Below, in pieces: positions 7,921 through 16,506 of a stretch of DNA of 22,797 bases (position 1 is its first letter; every line of letters begins with the position of its first letter). Under the pieces are notes generated by a model. That model did no database searches and had not been told where the DNA came from. It saw only the letters and a program-made list of their open reading frames with translations. Location of the stretch: positions 82,528 to 105,324 of the forward strand of contig DLPV01000006.1 of NCBI GenBank assembly GCA_002477465.1, given 5' to 3'. The stretch is from Gammaproteobacteria bacterium UBA7449. GTDB taxonomy: Bacteria > Pseudomonadota > Gammaproteobacteria > Pseudomonadales > Pseudohongiellaceae. Position numbers and translations under genes: made by a program.

Positions 7921-8595
7921 ATGACCACAGTCATCGAATGCAAAAATATACGCAAGATTTACACTGAAGGTCCGCAGGACGTAGAAGTGTTAAAAGGTGT
8001 CTCCTTGCAGATCGAAGCAGGGGAGCAAGTGGCAATTGTCGGCAGTTCTGGTTCCGGCAAGACCACCTTGCTAAATATGCTGGGTGGCTTGGATCTGCCC
8101 AGCAGTGGTCAAGTGCTGGTGGCGGGCAAAAACCTGGCAACCGTGAACGAAACTGTGCGCGGTCAGTTGCGCAACAAATATCTTGGATTCGTTTACCAGT
8201 TCCACCATTTACTCAATGAGTTTACGGCTGCTGAAAATGTAGCTATGCCGTTATTGATTGCGGGTCTGGCTACTGCGGAAGTTGAGGAACGCAGCCAGAG
8301 TATGTTGGCGAGAGTGGGTCTGGCAGAAAGAGCCAGCCATAAGCCAGCAGAGCTTTCCGGCGGTGAGCGCCAGCGGGTTGCGATTGCGCGCGCCCTGGTA
8401 ACTGAGCCGGCATGCGTATTACTGGATGAACCTACCGGCAACCTCGACCGCGGCACGGCTCTGGAAATTCAGGCACTGATGGCCGATCTGAATGAGAAAC
8501 TCAATATCAGTTTCGTTATCGTGACACATGACGAAGCATTCGCCGGATCACTTGGTCGCAAGCTGGAACTCAGGGGCGGAGTCCTGCATGGGTAG
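7921..8595 (+). CDS. lolD: Lipoprotein-releasing ABC transporter ATPase, LolD
   Basis: ATPase that powers LolCE. The 224-residue protein has Walker A GSSGSGKTT (41-49), Q-loop Gln93 in VYQFHHLL, ABC signature LSGGERQR (145-152), Walker B VLLDEP with Asp169 and Glu170, and H-loop His203 in VTHDEA. The short N-terminus and the VYQFHHLL Q-loop resemble LolD within the MacB-type ATPases. The ATG at 7921 gives the standard MTTVIECKNIRKIY start; frames further upstream only overlap lolC. The nearest purine-rich site, GGGGA at 7901-7905, is somewhat far. The gene overlaps lolE by 8 bases, which implies coupled translation and matched subunit supply. Confidence 0.95.
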   Translation: MTTVIECKNIRKIYTEGPQDVEVLKGVSLQIEAGEQVAIVGSSGSGKTTLLNMLGGLDLPSSGQVLVAGKNLATVNETVRGQLRNKYLGFVYQFHHLLNEFTAAENVAMPLLIAGLATAEVEERSQSMLARVGLAERASHKPAELSGGERQRVAIARALVTEPACVLLDEPTGNLDRGTALEIQALMADLNEKLNISFVIVTHDEAFAGSLGRKLELRGGVLHG

Positions 8596-9847
8596 GGTAG
8601 GTGTTCCTCTTTCCCGTTTTATTGCGCTTCGCTATGTAAGCGTTGGCAAGCGCAGCCAGCTGGTTTCCTTTATGTCTTCTATTGCAGTGCTTGGGCTCGC
8701 ACTCGGTGTGGCAATTCTGATTACCGTTCTTTCGGTAATGAACGGATTCGATCGTGAAATGCGCGAGACCATTCTCGGGATCGTGCCACACCTCACTATA
8801 TCTTCGGAAGAAAATCTGGGCACTGAGAACTGGGCGGAAATTGACGCCTTGATTAACAGTAATGCAAAAGTGTCTTCGATTGCTCCCGCTATACAGGTTG
8901 CCGGGATAGCGGCTACGGATTCGGGTAATCGAGGCATCCTGATTAACGGTATTGATGCAGCAACCGAAGCGGAAAGCTCTGCGATTGCCAATTTTTTCAT
9001 CGAGGGCAATCTTGCGTCACTTGACAGTACGCGATGGGGAGTCGTCATTGGTCAAGCGCTTGCGCAGCAGCTCGAAGTGGGAGTGGGGGATCGGGTCACG
9101 CTGTATTCCTCCTCCATCTCTATTAATCCCCTGACACAGCTGGCAATTTTTCGTGGTTTCGAGGTCGTCGGTATTTTTAGAGTGGGCACCCAGGATCTGG
9201 ATTCCTCTTTTGCCATGATCAACCAATCCGCTGCGCGAGCACTGTTCCGTCTGCGTACTCCCTACAATGCTTTGCGGCTGCGGATTGATAATGTACTGGC
9301 GGCAGATTCAATTGCAATGGATCTTGACCGCAGCTTGCCACGCTCTGTCACCATAGAAAGCTGGACCCGCCAACTAGGCGCAATTTACGACAACATCAGA
9401 TTTTCCCGAAACATCATCAGCTTCATGCTTTGGTTACTGGTCGCAGTAGCGGCCTTCAATCTTGTCGTGAGTCTGGTCATGATTGTCCGCGATAAACGTG
9501 CAGACATCGCTATACTGCGGACCCTGGGGGCCAGTCCCGGCATGGTCACCGGGATTTTCATGTGGCAAGGTAGTTTTATTGGCATCATGGGCATAGCGCT
9601 GGGAGTCGCATTAGGAATTGTCGGGGCCCTCAATATCACTGAATTTGCCCGCTGGATTGAAATACAGTTTGACTTGCAGTTGCTTAATGCCGACGTCTAT
9701 CCTATTGATTTTTTGCCTTCTCAGATCAGTTTTACAGATATTCTCGGGGTAGTAGTCGGAGTATTTATTCTAGCCTTTGCTGCCACCATATATCCTGCCC
9801 GCCGCGCAGCCGCGGTGCAGCCAGCAGCAGCACTTCGTCACGATTGA
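8588..9847 (+). CDS. lolE: Lipoprotein-releasing ABC transporter permease, LolE
   Basis: Second permease of LolCDE, 419 residues, with the same layout as LolC: an N-terminal helix (about 25-52, containing GLALGVAILITVLSVMNGF), a periplasmic domain, and three C-terminal helices with DKRADIAILRTLGAS as the coupling segment. The end, TIYPARRAAAVQPAAALRHD, is typical. The ATG at 8588 lies inside the lolD coding end and has GGGGCGGAG at 8572-8580, a good ribosome binding site. Longer versions would overlap lolD further without adding family sequence. TGA is followed at once by TAA, a tandem stop. Whether this copy or the first corresponds functionally to LolE is inferred from order and from its more canonical VMNGF motif. 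Confidence 0.92.
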   Translation: MGRVGVPLSRFIALRYVSVGKRSQLVSFMSSIAVLGLALGVAILITVLSVMNGFDREMRETILGIVPHLTISSEENLGTENWAEIDALINSNAKVSSIAPAIQVAGIAATDSGNRGILINGIDAATEAESSAIANFFIEGNLASLDSTRWGVVIGQALAQQLEVGVGDRVTLYSSSISINPLTQLAIFRGFEVVGIFRVGTQDLDSSFAMINQSAARALFRLRTPYNALRLRIDNVLAADSIAMDLDRSLPRSVTIESWTRQLGAIYDNIRFSRNIISFMLWLLVAVAAFNLVVSLVMIVRDKRADIAILRTLGASPGMVTGIFMWQGSFIGIMGIALGVALGIVGALNITEFARWIEIQFDLQLLNADVYPIDFLPSQISFTDILGVVVGVFILAFAATIYPARRAAAVQPAAALRHD

Positions 9848-9904
9848 TAATCGGCATTGAGCGGGGCATGCCGCCGCCCTGACTAATTCAGCCAAATATT
9901 CGCC

Positions 9905-9932
9905 AAATCGCGAGCTCGCTCCTACAGTGTAG
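9905..9932. repeat. REP-like palindromic element after lolE
   Basis: A 10-bp palindrome, GCGAGCTCGC (9910-9919), is followed by TCCTACAG and a second small dyad, CTACA/TGTAG (9922-9926 and 9928-9932). The GCGAGC...GCTCCTACAG layout resembles the repetitive extragenic palindromes common in Pseudomonas relatives. I see only one copy in this window, so its repeat status is unproven. It lies in the 108-base gap between lolE and comEC. Confidence 0.3.
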
Positions 9933-9955
9933 AGTTTGAGCAGGGGCAATCTGGC

Positions 9956-12290
9956 ATGAGAGGCTTTTTGGTCGCAAGTATAGTGGGGCTCGCTCTGTCT
10001 GCGCTGCTACCGCAATTGCCTGGTCTAGCCTTGACTCTGGCTTTACTGGTTGCTGTCACCCTCGTACTTTTCCTTTGGGCAAAGTCTAGCTTGTGGATAA
10101 TCCTTGTTGGTCTGACTTTTGGGGTCAGTTGGCATTTAATCTGGGCGCACAGTCAGCTAGACAAAAGACTGCCAAGTGTTCTCGAGGGAGAGCTAATCGT
10201 CGTTGAAGGGTTGTTATCGGCTTACCCTCATGGCGCGATCGCGGCCAGAGTTTCACGTTTGATATAACCCAGAGCGAACAGCTGGCAGCAGGCAGTAAGC
10301 TGCGACTAAACCATTATGGCAACTTGAGTTTCGTGCCTGGTGAACACTGGCGGGTCAGGGTTAAACTCAAGCAGCTACACGGGAATAGCAATCCCGGTGT
10401 CCCTGATCGCGAGGCCATTGAACTGCGACAGGGCATTGCGGCCACCGGTTATATTCCCGACTGGGGTGGTAATAGGCTTTTGGAAAAACGCCGACTTAGC
10501 CTGTCAATCCTGCGTCATAGGATCGCTGCCAGACTCACTGAATCGTTAGATGGTAGTCCTGTAAGTGGCTTAATCAAGGCGCTCACGGTTGGGGATTCCT
10601 CTGGGATAAGTCAATCCCAGTGGAGTGCCATCAGCAGTTTAGGCCTCAATCACCTGGTTGTCATTCCCGGACTGCATGTGGGGCTAATCACTGTCTTGAT
10701 ATTCAATGCAGTGTTTTTGCTCGTGAGAATTGGAGTCAGAAGTAAGCGCCTGTCCACGCCGATCTGCGCTGCTACTGTTGCCGTCCCGACTGCTGGCATG
10801 TACAGTTCTTTGGCTGGTTGGAGCATATCGACACAGCGAGCCTTTTTAATGGCACTGACTTTGCTACTTCCCTATTTGCTCGGGCGTCAATACAGTGCTT
10901 CCTTGCGCTTCCTGCTTGCCTTGCTCATAGTGCTGATGCTGGATCCTCTGGCAACCACTGATAAGGGATTCTGGCTGTCATTTTCGGCAGTAGGAATTCT
11001 TCTGTTCTTCAGCTCCAATTACAAAAATATCGCCTCACAGCAGGGTTTTCATTTACACGGCTATAGCGTCCACAACTGCATGTCTTTCTGGGACTGCTGG
11101 CACCTTTATTGATTCTCGTGCAATCAGTCTCCCTGGTAGCTCCAGTGGTCAACCTGGTTGCTATCCCGGTGGTAGGCTTCATCATTACCCCATTGGCACT
11201 GCTGGGAATGCTGGCGATGATCGTGGAGCCCGCAATGGCACAGGCCATTTTGGGGATTGCAGCCTCCATGCTGTCACTGATGCTCAATCTGTTTTCGTTT
11301 CTGAGTTCAGCGCTGGGTCAATCCTCCCAGTGGACGCCAGCTATTCACCAGACGGGGATGATAAGTTTCCTCTTACTGCTATGCTTAATCTTGCTGCTGC
11401 CTGCACAGCTTCGGCTCTATCATCTTTTTGTGCCGCTGTCTTTGCCATTACTTATAGGCATTCGAGGCCAGCAGAGTCATGCTGCTCTCAGACTCGACGT
11501 TTTCGATGTCGGGCAAGGTTTGGCCGTTCTCTTGCGTACAGCCAATCACAGTATCCTTTACGATAGGGGGCCTGCCTATGGAGAAGACTACAACCTGGGG
11601 CAGGCCGTGATTGTGCCCGCCGCAAGGTCCCTGGGCGTAAGCAGGCTAGACCGCGTTATGGTTTGCCATTTCGATAGCGACCATAGTGGCGGTCTACGTT
11701 CGATATTGACTGCCTTTCCCGATGCCGAAGTGAGCGGTGGTAGAGGTGGTGGAACCGATATCGAGGCTTGTGTAGCTGGTCAACACTGGCGCTGGGACGA
11801 AGTTGAGTTCACAGTGTTGCATGGGGTCAGCGAGGAGCCTGATTCACAAACACAGGGGGCATCACTGAATGATGGTTCATGTGTTCTGTTGGTAAATATT
11901 GGTGTCCAATCGGTTTTGTTGCCTGGTGATATTAGCAGCGAAATAGAGCGCAAGCTGGCGACTATTTCCGGCGGCCATCTCCGCGCTAATGTGCTTATCG
12001 CCGCCCACCATGGTAGTGATACTTCTTCAGGTTATCCGCTGCTAAAAACCACATCGCCGCAATATGGCATATTCAGTGCAGGTTATCGCAATGGTTTCGG
12101 ACATCCTCATCAGCGTGTCTTGAGTCGATTCAGCAGCCTGGACATCTCCACCTTGGCGAGTTTTGAGGCCGGTATGATTTCCTTTGAGCTGACAGGTTCC
12201 GGTATAGTCAGCCCCCCTGAGGCCTATCGCTGCAGCAATCGTCATTACTGGTCCTGGTCAGGCAATCGCGAGCTGTGCCGATACCTGTAG
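9956..12290 (+). pseudogene. comEC: ComEC/Rec2 DNA-uptake channel, broken by two frameshifts
   Basis: ComEC carries single-stranded DNA across the inner membrane during natural transformation. Here it lies in three frames. Segment 1 (9956-10267) has the N-terminal helices. Segment 2, readable from about 10246 to 11112, resumes with QSFTFDITQSEQL and covers the end of the N-terminal domain and most of the Competence domain. Segment 3, readable from about 11073 to 12290, starts QLHVFLGLLAPLL and holds further helices plus the metallo-beta-lactamase domain, with its metal motif HFDSDH (11667-11684), LPGDISSEIE and AAHHGSDTSSG. Each switch fits loss of one base; restoring both gives 2337 bases, exactly 778 codons plus stop, a normal ComEC length. 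No slippery run is visible at either switch. It is either true decay or two sequencing errors. Its place between lolE and exbB matches Pseudomonas. Confidence 0.88.
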
Positions 12291-12359
12291 GTATGAGATC
12301 CAAACACTGCAGCTAGGAGCCCTGTGGTAAGCTTTTAGCCTGTTGTAGGGAGTTCTGGC

Positions 12360-12983
12360 GTGATAGAAATTGTACGAGCTGGTGGTTGGCTGATGATGCC
12401 GATCATTTTGTGCTCAATCGTCGCAATCGCGATTGTTATCGAACGTTTTTGGACCCTGAGTGCGGCCCGGATTTCACCGAAATACGTGTTGGCACAGGTA
12501 TGGACCTGGTTAAAAAACAACCAGCTTGATTCCGCAAAGCTGCGCGAACTGCGCCTGTCTTCGCCTCTCGGGCAGATTCTGGCTGCCGGCTTACTTAACT
12601 CGAAATATGGCCGTCATGCCATGATAGACAGCATCGAACAGGCTTCTTCCCAGGTAATCCATGATATGGAGCGCTATCTCAATACCCTGGGGACCATTGC
12701 CGCGATCACGCCGCTGTTAGGCCTTCTCGGCACAGTAGTGGGTATGATTCGTGTGTTCAGTGAGATCATGCTGCAGGGTACCGGAAACGCCAACGCCTTA
12801 GCTGGCGGGATATCAGAAGCCCTTATCACCACCGCTGCCGGGCTTACTGTGGCTATTCCTACTTATATATTACACCGTTTCTTTTTGCGGAAAGTGGATT
12901 CTCTGGTTTTGAATCTGGAACAGGAATCCATCAAACTGGTGGATGCGCTGCACAGCGATCGCCTTGTTGAGGTTAAACAGTAG
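12360..12983 (+). CDS. exbB: ExbB/TolQ-family proton channel subunit
   Basis: Membrane subunit that, with ExbD, uses proton motive force to drive an energy-transducing system such as TonB-dependent transport or Tol-like envelope maintenance. The protein is 207 residues, with three membrane helices near residues 11-30, 108-132 and 150-173. The conserved core is TLGTIAAITPLLGLLGTVVGMI followed by GGISEALITTAAGLTVAIP. It starts at a GTG with GGGAG 7 bases upstream (12348-12352); the next ATG would cut into the first helix. No tonB gene is nearby. In related genomes this exbBD pair sits beside lpxK or msbA, which hints at a role in envelope lipid transport rather than iron uptake. That role is inferred. 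Confidence 0.9.
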   Translation: MIEIVRAGGWLMMPIILCSIVAIAIVIERFWTLSAARISPKYVLAQVWTWLKNNQLDSAKLRELRLSSPLGQILAAGLLNSKYGRHAMIDSIEQASSQVIHDMERYLNTLGTIAAITPLLGLLGTVVGMIRVFSEIMLQGTGNANALAGGISEALITTAAGLTVAIPTYILHRFFLRKVDSLVLNLEQESIKLVDALHSDRLVEVKQ

Positions 12984-13032
12984 GGGTTAATCCATCGCCT
13001 CACGTGCTTGCGCCGAGGGCAGACCAATAGTC

Positions 13033-13473
13033 ATGAAATTTAAACGCAGCAGACGGGATGAGCCAACTATCAATCTGACGCCTCTGATTGACGTGGTGTT
13101 TTTGCTGCTTATCTTTTTCATGGTGACGACTACCTTTAACCGCGAAACCCGTCTTCTGGTGAATTTACCTGAGGCCAATGCCGAAACGGCAGAGAATCAG
13201 CCACAGCAAATCGAGATTATCGTGGCCCGGGATGGTATGTATTCAATTAATGGGCGCAATCTGGTTAATAGCCGCGTTGAAACCCTAATGCGCGGCCTGG
13301 ATCTTGAGTCCGGCGCTGATCGCAGTCTGCCAATCATACTGGTTGCTGATGCTGAAGCGACTCATCAGTCGGTAGTGACCGCAATGGATGCGATTGGTCA
13401 GGCTGGTTTCACGCGCCTGAACATTGCGACCCAGCGCACCGAGGAGGGCACCGTAGCGCCTGCGGTAAATTAA
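13033..13473 (+). CDS. exbD: ExbD/TolR-family energy transducer subunit
   Basis: Partner of ExbB, 146 residues, with one N-terminal membrane helix (about 18-38) and a periplasmic domain. The motif INLTPLIDVVFLLLIFFMV carries Asp20, the conserved proton-pathway aspartate of the family. The periplasmic part ends with VVTAMDAIGQAGFTRLNIAT, typical of ExbD/TolR. The start at 13033 has GAGGG 13 bases upstream, slightly long. Its stop codon overlaps the msbA start in TAATG, so the two are translationally coupled. A 49-base gap separates it from exbB. Confidence 0.92.
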   Translation: MKFKRSRRDEPTINLTPLIDVVFLLLIFFMVTTTFNRETRLLVNLPEANAETAENQPQQIEIIVARDGMYSINGRNLVNSRVETLMRGLDLESGADRSLPIILVADAEATHQSVVTAMDAIGQAGFTRLNIATQRTEEGTVAPAVN

Positions 13474-15230
13474 TGGCCACCAAGAACGCGCAAGAGTCGG
13501 GCAAACCTGGCTGGACACTCTATAAACGCCTGTTGAGCTACGTCATTCAGCATAAGCTGGTTATGGCCGTCGGCCTGACTGGCTTTGTGATCTTTGCGGC
13601 ATCCGGACCCGCTGCCACGCAATGGTTGGGCTGGACGCTGGATTCCATCAACTCCGAGAGCTACGAAGAGGCTCGCATACTGAGCCCTTTGCTCTGCATT
13701 GTCATTGCATTTTGTCGCGGACTGGGCTCGTTTATGGGTGGGTACTCCATGGCCAATCTGGCCCAGCGTGTCATGCACCGGCTCCGCTTTGAACTCAATG
13801 CTAAATTGATGAAGTTGCCTGCAACTTTCTTCGATCAACATACCAGTGGACGGCTGGTATCAAAAGTAACCTATGACGTACAGCAGATTGCCGGTGCTGC
13901 CAGTGAGGCCATTACTGTTGTTTTTCGCGAGGGGTTGACGGTTGTTTTCTATCTCACCCAACTCTTTCTGATTGACTGGCAACTCACCCTGACTTTTCTG
14001 GTAATCGCGCCTTTGGTCGGCTCTATTGTTTCACTAGCTTCAAAGCGTTTCCGCCGTTACAGCTCGCAGATGCAGGATTCCATGGGAGAAGTAACCCAGA
14101 TCACTAATGAGACTATCAAAGGGCAACGAGTGATTCGGACCTTCAATGCCGAGGACTATGTCAACGACAGACTTTTTGCAGCCAGCGAGCGCAATCGTCG
14201 TCAGAACATGAAGATGGAATTGACCCGGAATGTCAGCACGCCACTAGTACAGATGATTGTAGCCATGGCGCTGGCCTTCTTGGTCTGGTTGGCTATGTCG
14301 CCAGATTTTTTCGCTGGCTCAACGCCAGGGGAGTTTGTCATTTTTTTAAGCGCGGCTGGTCTGTTGGCCAAACCAATTCGTCAGCTCACTCAGGTTAATT
14401 CAGTCATTCAGCGGGGCATCGCGGCATCAGCCAGTATTTTCACGCTACTGGATGAAGCGCCTGAAACAGATCAGGGCACTCATGCCAAACGGCGAGTAGA
14501 CGGCAAACTGGAATTTCGCCATGTGGGTTTCTCCTACAGGGAGGACACTCCGGTTTTGAAAAATGCTTGCCTCGTTGCAAAACCAGGGCAGACAATCGCA
14601 CTCGTTGGCAAATCAGGAAGCGCTAAATCTACTTTAGTGAATTTAATCCCCCGCTTTTATCAATACGGCGAGGGCCAGATCCTGCTTGATGATGTGGAGT
14701 TGATCAATTATAAACTCGACAACCTACGGCAGCAGATTTCCCTGGTGACGCAGCAGGTTGTGTTGTTCAACGGCACTGTGGCTGAAAATATTGCCTACGG
14801 CAACAGTAGTATCCCCCTTGAGGCGATTGAGGAAGCCGCTGAGGCTGCCCATGCAATGGAGTTTATCGATCGGCTGGCAGCAGGGCTCGACACGCAGGTC
14901 GGCGATGATGCCAGCCTGCTGTCCGGAGGACAGCGTCAGCGTATTGCTATCGCCCGGGCGCTGCTCAAGAACGCACCAATTCTTATTCTCGATGAAGCAA
15001 CTTCCGCCCTGGACTCTGAATCAGAACAGCATATACAAGCCGCTCTGGAGCAACTGATTCAGGGCCGCACAACCTTTATCATTGCGCATCGGCTCTCAAC
15101 CATTGAAAATGCTGATCTAATCGTGGTGATGGAGCAAGGCAGGATCATCGAGACTGGTACTCACACGGAACTCATGGCCCTGGACGGACATTACTGTCGC
15201 CTCCACCGACTGCAGTTCTCAGAATACTAA
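13473..15230 (+). CDS. msbA: Lipid A export permease/ATPase MsbA
   Basis: Homodimeric ABC half-transporter that flips lipid A-core across the inner membrane. The 585 residues comprise a six-helix transmembrane domain (about 20-320) and an ATPase domain (about 345-585). ATPase motifs are Walker A GKSGSAKST (379-387), signature LSGGQ (483-487), Walker B ILILDEA with Asp507 and Glu508, and H-loop His539 in IIAHRLST. Walker A is unusual: Ala384 replaces the last Gly of GxxGxGK[ST], while Lys385 and Ser386 are kept. The length, the NLIPRFYQYGEGQILLDD segment and the lpxK neighbour support MsbA over other ABC exporters. It overlaps exbD by one base and is 14 bases before lpxK. Confidence 0.93.
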   Translation: MATKNAQESGKPGWTLYKRLLSYVIQHKLVMAVGLTGFVIFAASGPAATQWLGWTLDSINSESYEEARILSPLLCIVIAFCRGLGSFMGGYSMANLAQRVMHRLRFELNAKLMKLPATFFDQHTSGRLVSKVTYDVQQIAGAASEAITVVFREGLTVVFYLTQLFLIDWQLTLTFLVIAPLVGSIVSLASKRFRRYSSQMQDSMGEVTQITNETIKGQRVIRTFNAEDYVNDRLFAASERNRRQNMKMELTRNVSTPLVQMIVAMALAFLVWLAMSPDFFAGSTPGEFVIFLSAAGLLAKPIRQLTQVNSVIQRGIAASASIFTLLDEAPETDQGTHAKRRVDGKLEFRHVGFSYREDTPVLKNACLVAKPGQTIALVGKSGSAKSTLVNLIPRFYQYGEGQILLDDVELINYKLDNLRQQISLVTQQVVLFNGTVAENIAYGNSSIPLEAIEEAAEAAHAMEFIDRLAAGLDTQVGDDASLLSGGQRQRIAIARALLKNAPILILDEATSALDSESEQHIQAALEQLIQGRTTFIIAHRLSTIENADLIVVMEQGRIIETGTHTELMALDGHYCRLHRLQFSEY

Positions 15231-15244
15231 ACCTGATTCGTTCT

Positions 15245-16255
15245 ATGGATTTTCTTATCAAGGCCTGGTACAGCAAGTCGCCCTGGTTGTTGCTACTATG
15301 GCCATTGAGTCTTCTGGTGCAATTGCTAGCTGGCTTGCGTAAGGCTTCACTGCAAAAGGGCCAGGCCACACAGCTTGTATGCCCTGTGATAGTGATTGGC
15401 AATATCACCGCAGGCGGCACCGGCAAAACGCCATTACTAATTGCTCTGGCTTCCCATTTAAAGGCACAGGGGTTCAAGCCGGGTATTATTAGCCGCGGAT
15501 ACAAGAGCGCACCCAGTGTTTACCCCCTGATGGTTACGGAAGAGACCCCGGCTAACATTGCGGGCGACGAGCCAGGACTCATCGCCCGCAAGACAAAATG
15601 CCCAGTGGTAATCGACCCCAAGCGCATGAATGCACTCAATCACCTGATTGAGAACGCTCAGGTTGATGTCGTGCTAAGTGATGACGGGCTGCAACATTAT
15701 CCCTTGCCGCGCAGTTTCGAGATTTGTGTGGTGGATGGTGCACGCCTGTTTGGCAATGGCCTGTGCTTACCAGCGGGTCCTTTGCGAGAGTCTATTTCCC
15801 GGATTCGAGAGGTAGACGCAGTTGTGCTGAATGGTCAGCCATCTGAATCACAAGCAGCACTCGAGGGGGCTTACATCATGTCATTGCAGCCCAAATTTCT
15901 GAAGCACATGCAGAGCGGTGATAAAAAACCGTTTGCTGGGGCCCCATTCAAAATGGGGACAAAGATTCAGGCAGTCGCAGGCATTGGCAATCCCGGGCGG
16001 TTCTTTGCTCTGCTGGACGCCTTGCCATATCCCGTCACGGCGTACCCATTCCCCGACCATTACCAATATAGGCGCGCGGATTTTAGCTCACCTCCTTTTG
16101 ACGCTAATCAGCCCATCGTCATGACAGAAAAAGATGGGATAAAATGCGAGTCTTTCACAGACGTCCGGCTCTGGACCTTGGACATTGCGGTCAAGGTTCC
16201 TGAAGAATTACTGGAGACGGTAAGCAGCCATATCCGGGATTTTGGTCGCAACTGA
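15245..16255 (+). CDS. lpxK: Tetraacyldisaccharide 4'-kinase
   Basis: Adds the 4'-phosphate to the lipid A disaccharide using ATP, at the cytoplasmic face of the inner membrane. The 336 residues start with a short hydrophobic helix (about 13-30), typical of LpxK. The P-loop GNITAGGTGKT is at 52-62. Further family blocks are GFKPGIISRGYKS, VVLSDDGLQHY and GPLRESISR, followed by the late FPDHYQY and VMTEKDGIKC. All are characteristic of the enzyme. No clear ribosome binding site precedes the ATG, so translation may depend on coupling with msbA 14 bases upstream. The order msbA-lpxK matches the lipid A pathway pairing known in Gammaproteobacteria. Confidence 0.95.
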   Translation: MDFLIKAWYSKSPWLLLLWPLSLLVQLLAGLRKASLQKGQATQLVCPVIVIGNITAGGTGKTPLLIALASHLKAQGFKPGIISRGYKSAPSVYPLMVTEETPANIAGDEPGLIARKTKCPVVIDPKRMNALNHLIENAQVDVVLSDDGLQHYPLPRSFEICVVDGARLFGNGLCLPAGPLRESISRIREVDAVVLNGQPSESQAALEGAYIMSLQPKFLKHMQSGDKKPFAGAPFKMGTKIQAVAGIGNPGRFFALLDALPYPVTAYPFPDHYQYRRADFSSPPFDANQPIVMTEKDGIKCESFTDVRLWTLDIAVKVPEELLETVSSHIRDFGRN

Positions 16256-16314
16256 CCCAGCATCCCCATTATTGGTGAATTCGCCATGCCATTCGATAAA
16301 CTGAGCAACTGTCC

Positions 16315-16506
16315 ATGTTAGATAAGAAACTTCTGGAAATTCTTGCCTGTCCCATTTGTAAAGGCGATCTGCGGTATGAGACAGACAAGCAGGAACTGAT
16401 TTGCCTGCCAGATAAGCTAGCCTTTCCCGTGCGGGACGGTGTGCCCGTGATGCTTGCAGAGGAAGCCCGCCATATTTGTATCGATGAAGAGGAAAGCTAT
16501 CGTTGA
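16315..16506 (+). CDS. ycaR: Trm112/YcaR family small zinc-ribbon-like protein
   Basis: A 63-residue protein of the YcaR/Trm112 family, found between lpxK and kdsB in E. coli and Pseudomonas. The N-terminus KLLEILACPICKGDL carries the CPxC pair, and FPVRDGVPVMLAEEA is the conserved second half. Two other Cys occur, in LICLPD and HICID, so a full four-Cys zinc site is not certain. The biochemical role in bacteria is poorly defined; related proteins activate methyltransferases in eukaryotes. The stop codon overlaps the TTG start of kdsB. Confidence 0.9.
   Translation: MLDKKLLEILACPICKGDLRYETDKQELICLPDKLAFPVRDGVPVMLAEEARHICIDEEESYR

Noticed and set aside
10241..11112. Programmed ribosomal frameshifting in comEC
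   Set aside because: No slippery heptamer or downstream structure is visible at either switch, and two such events in one gene of this family are not known to me.
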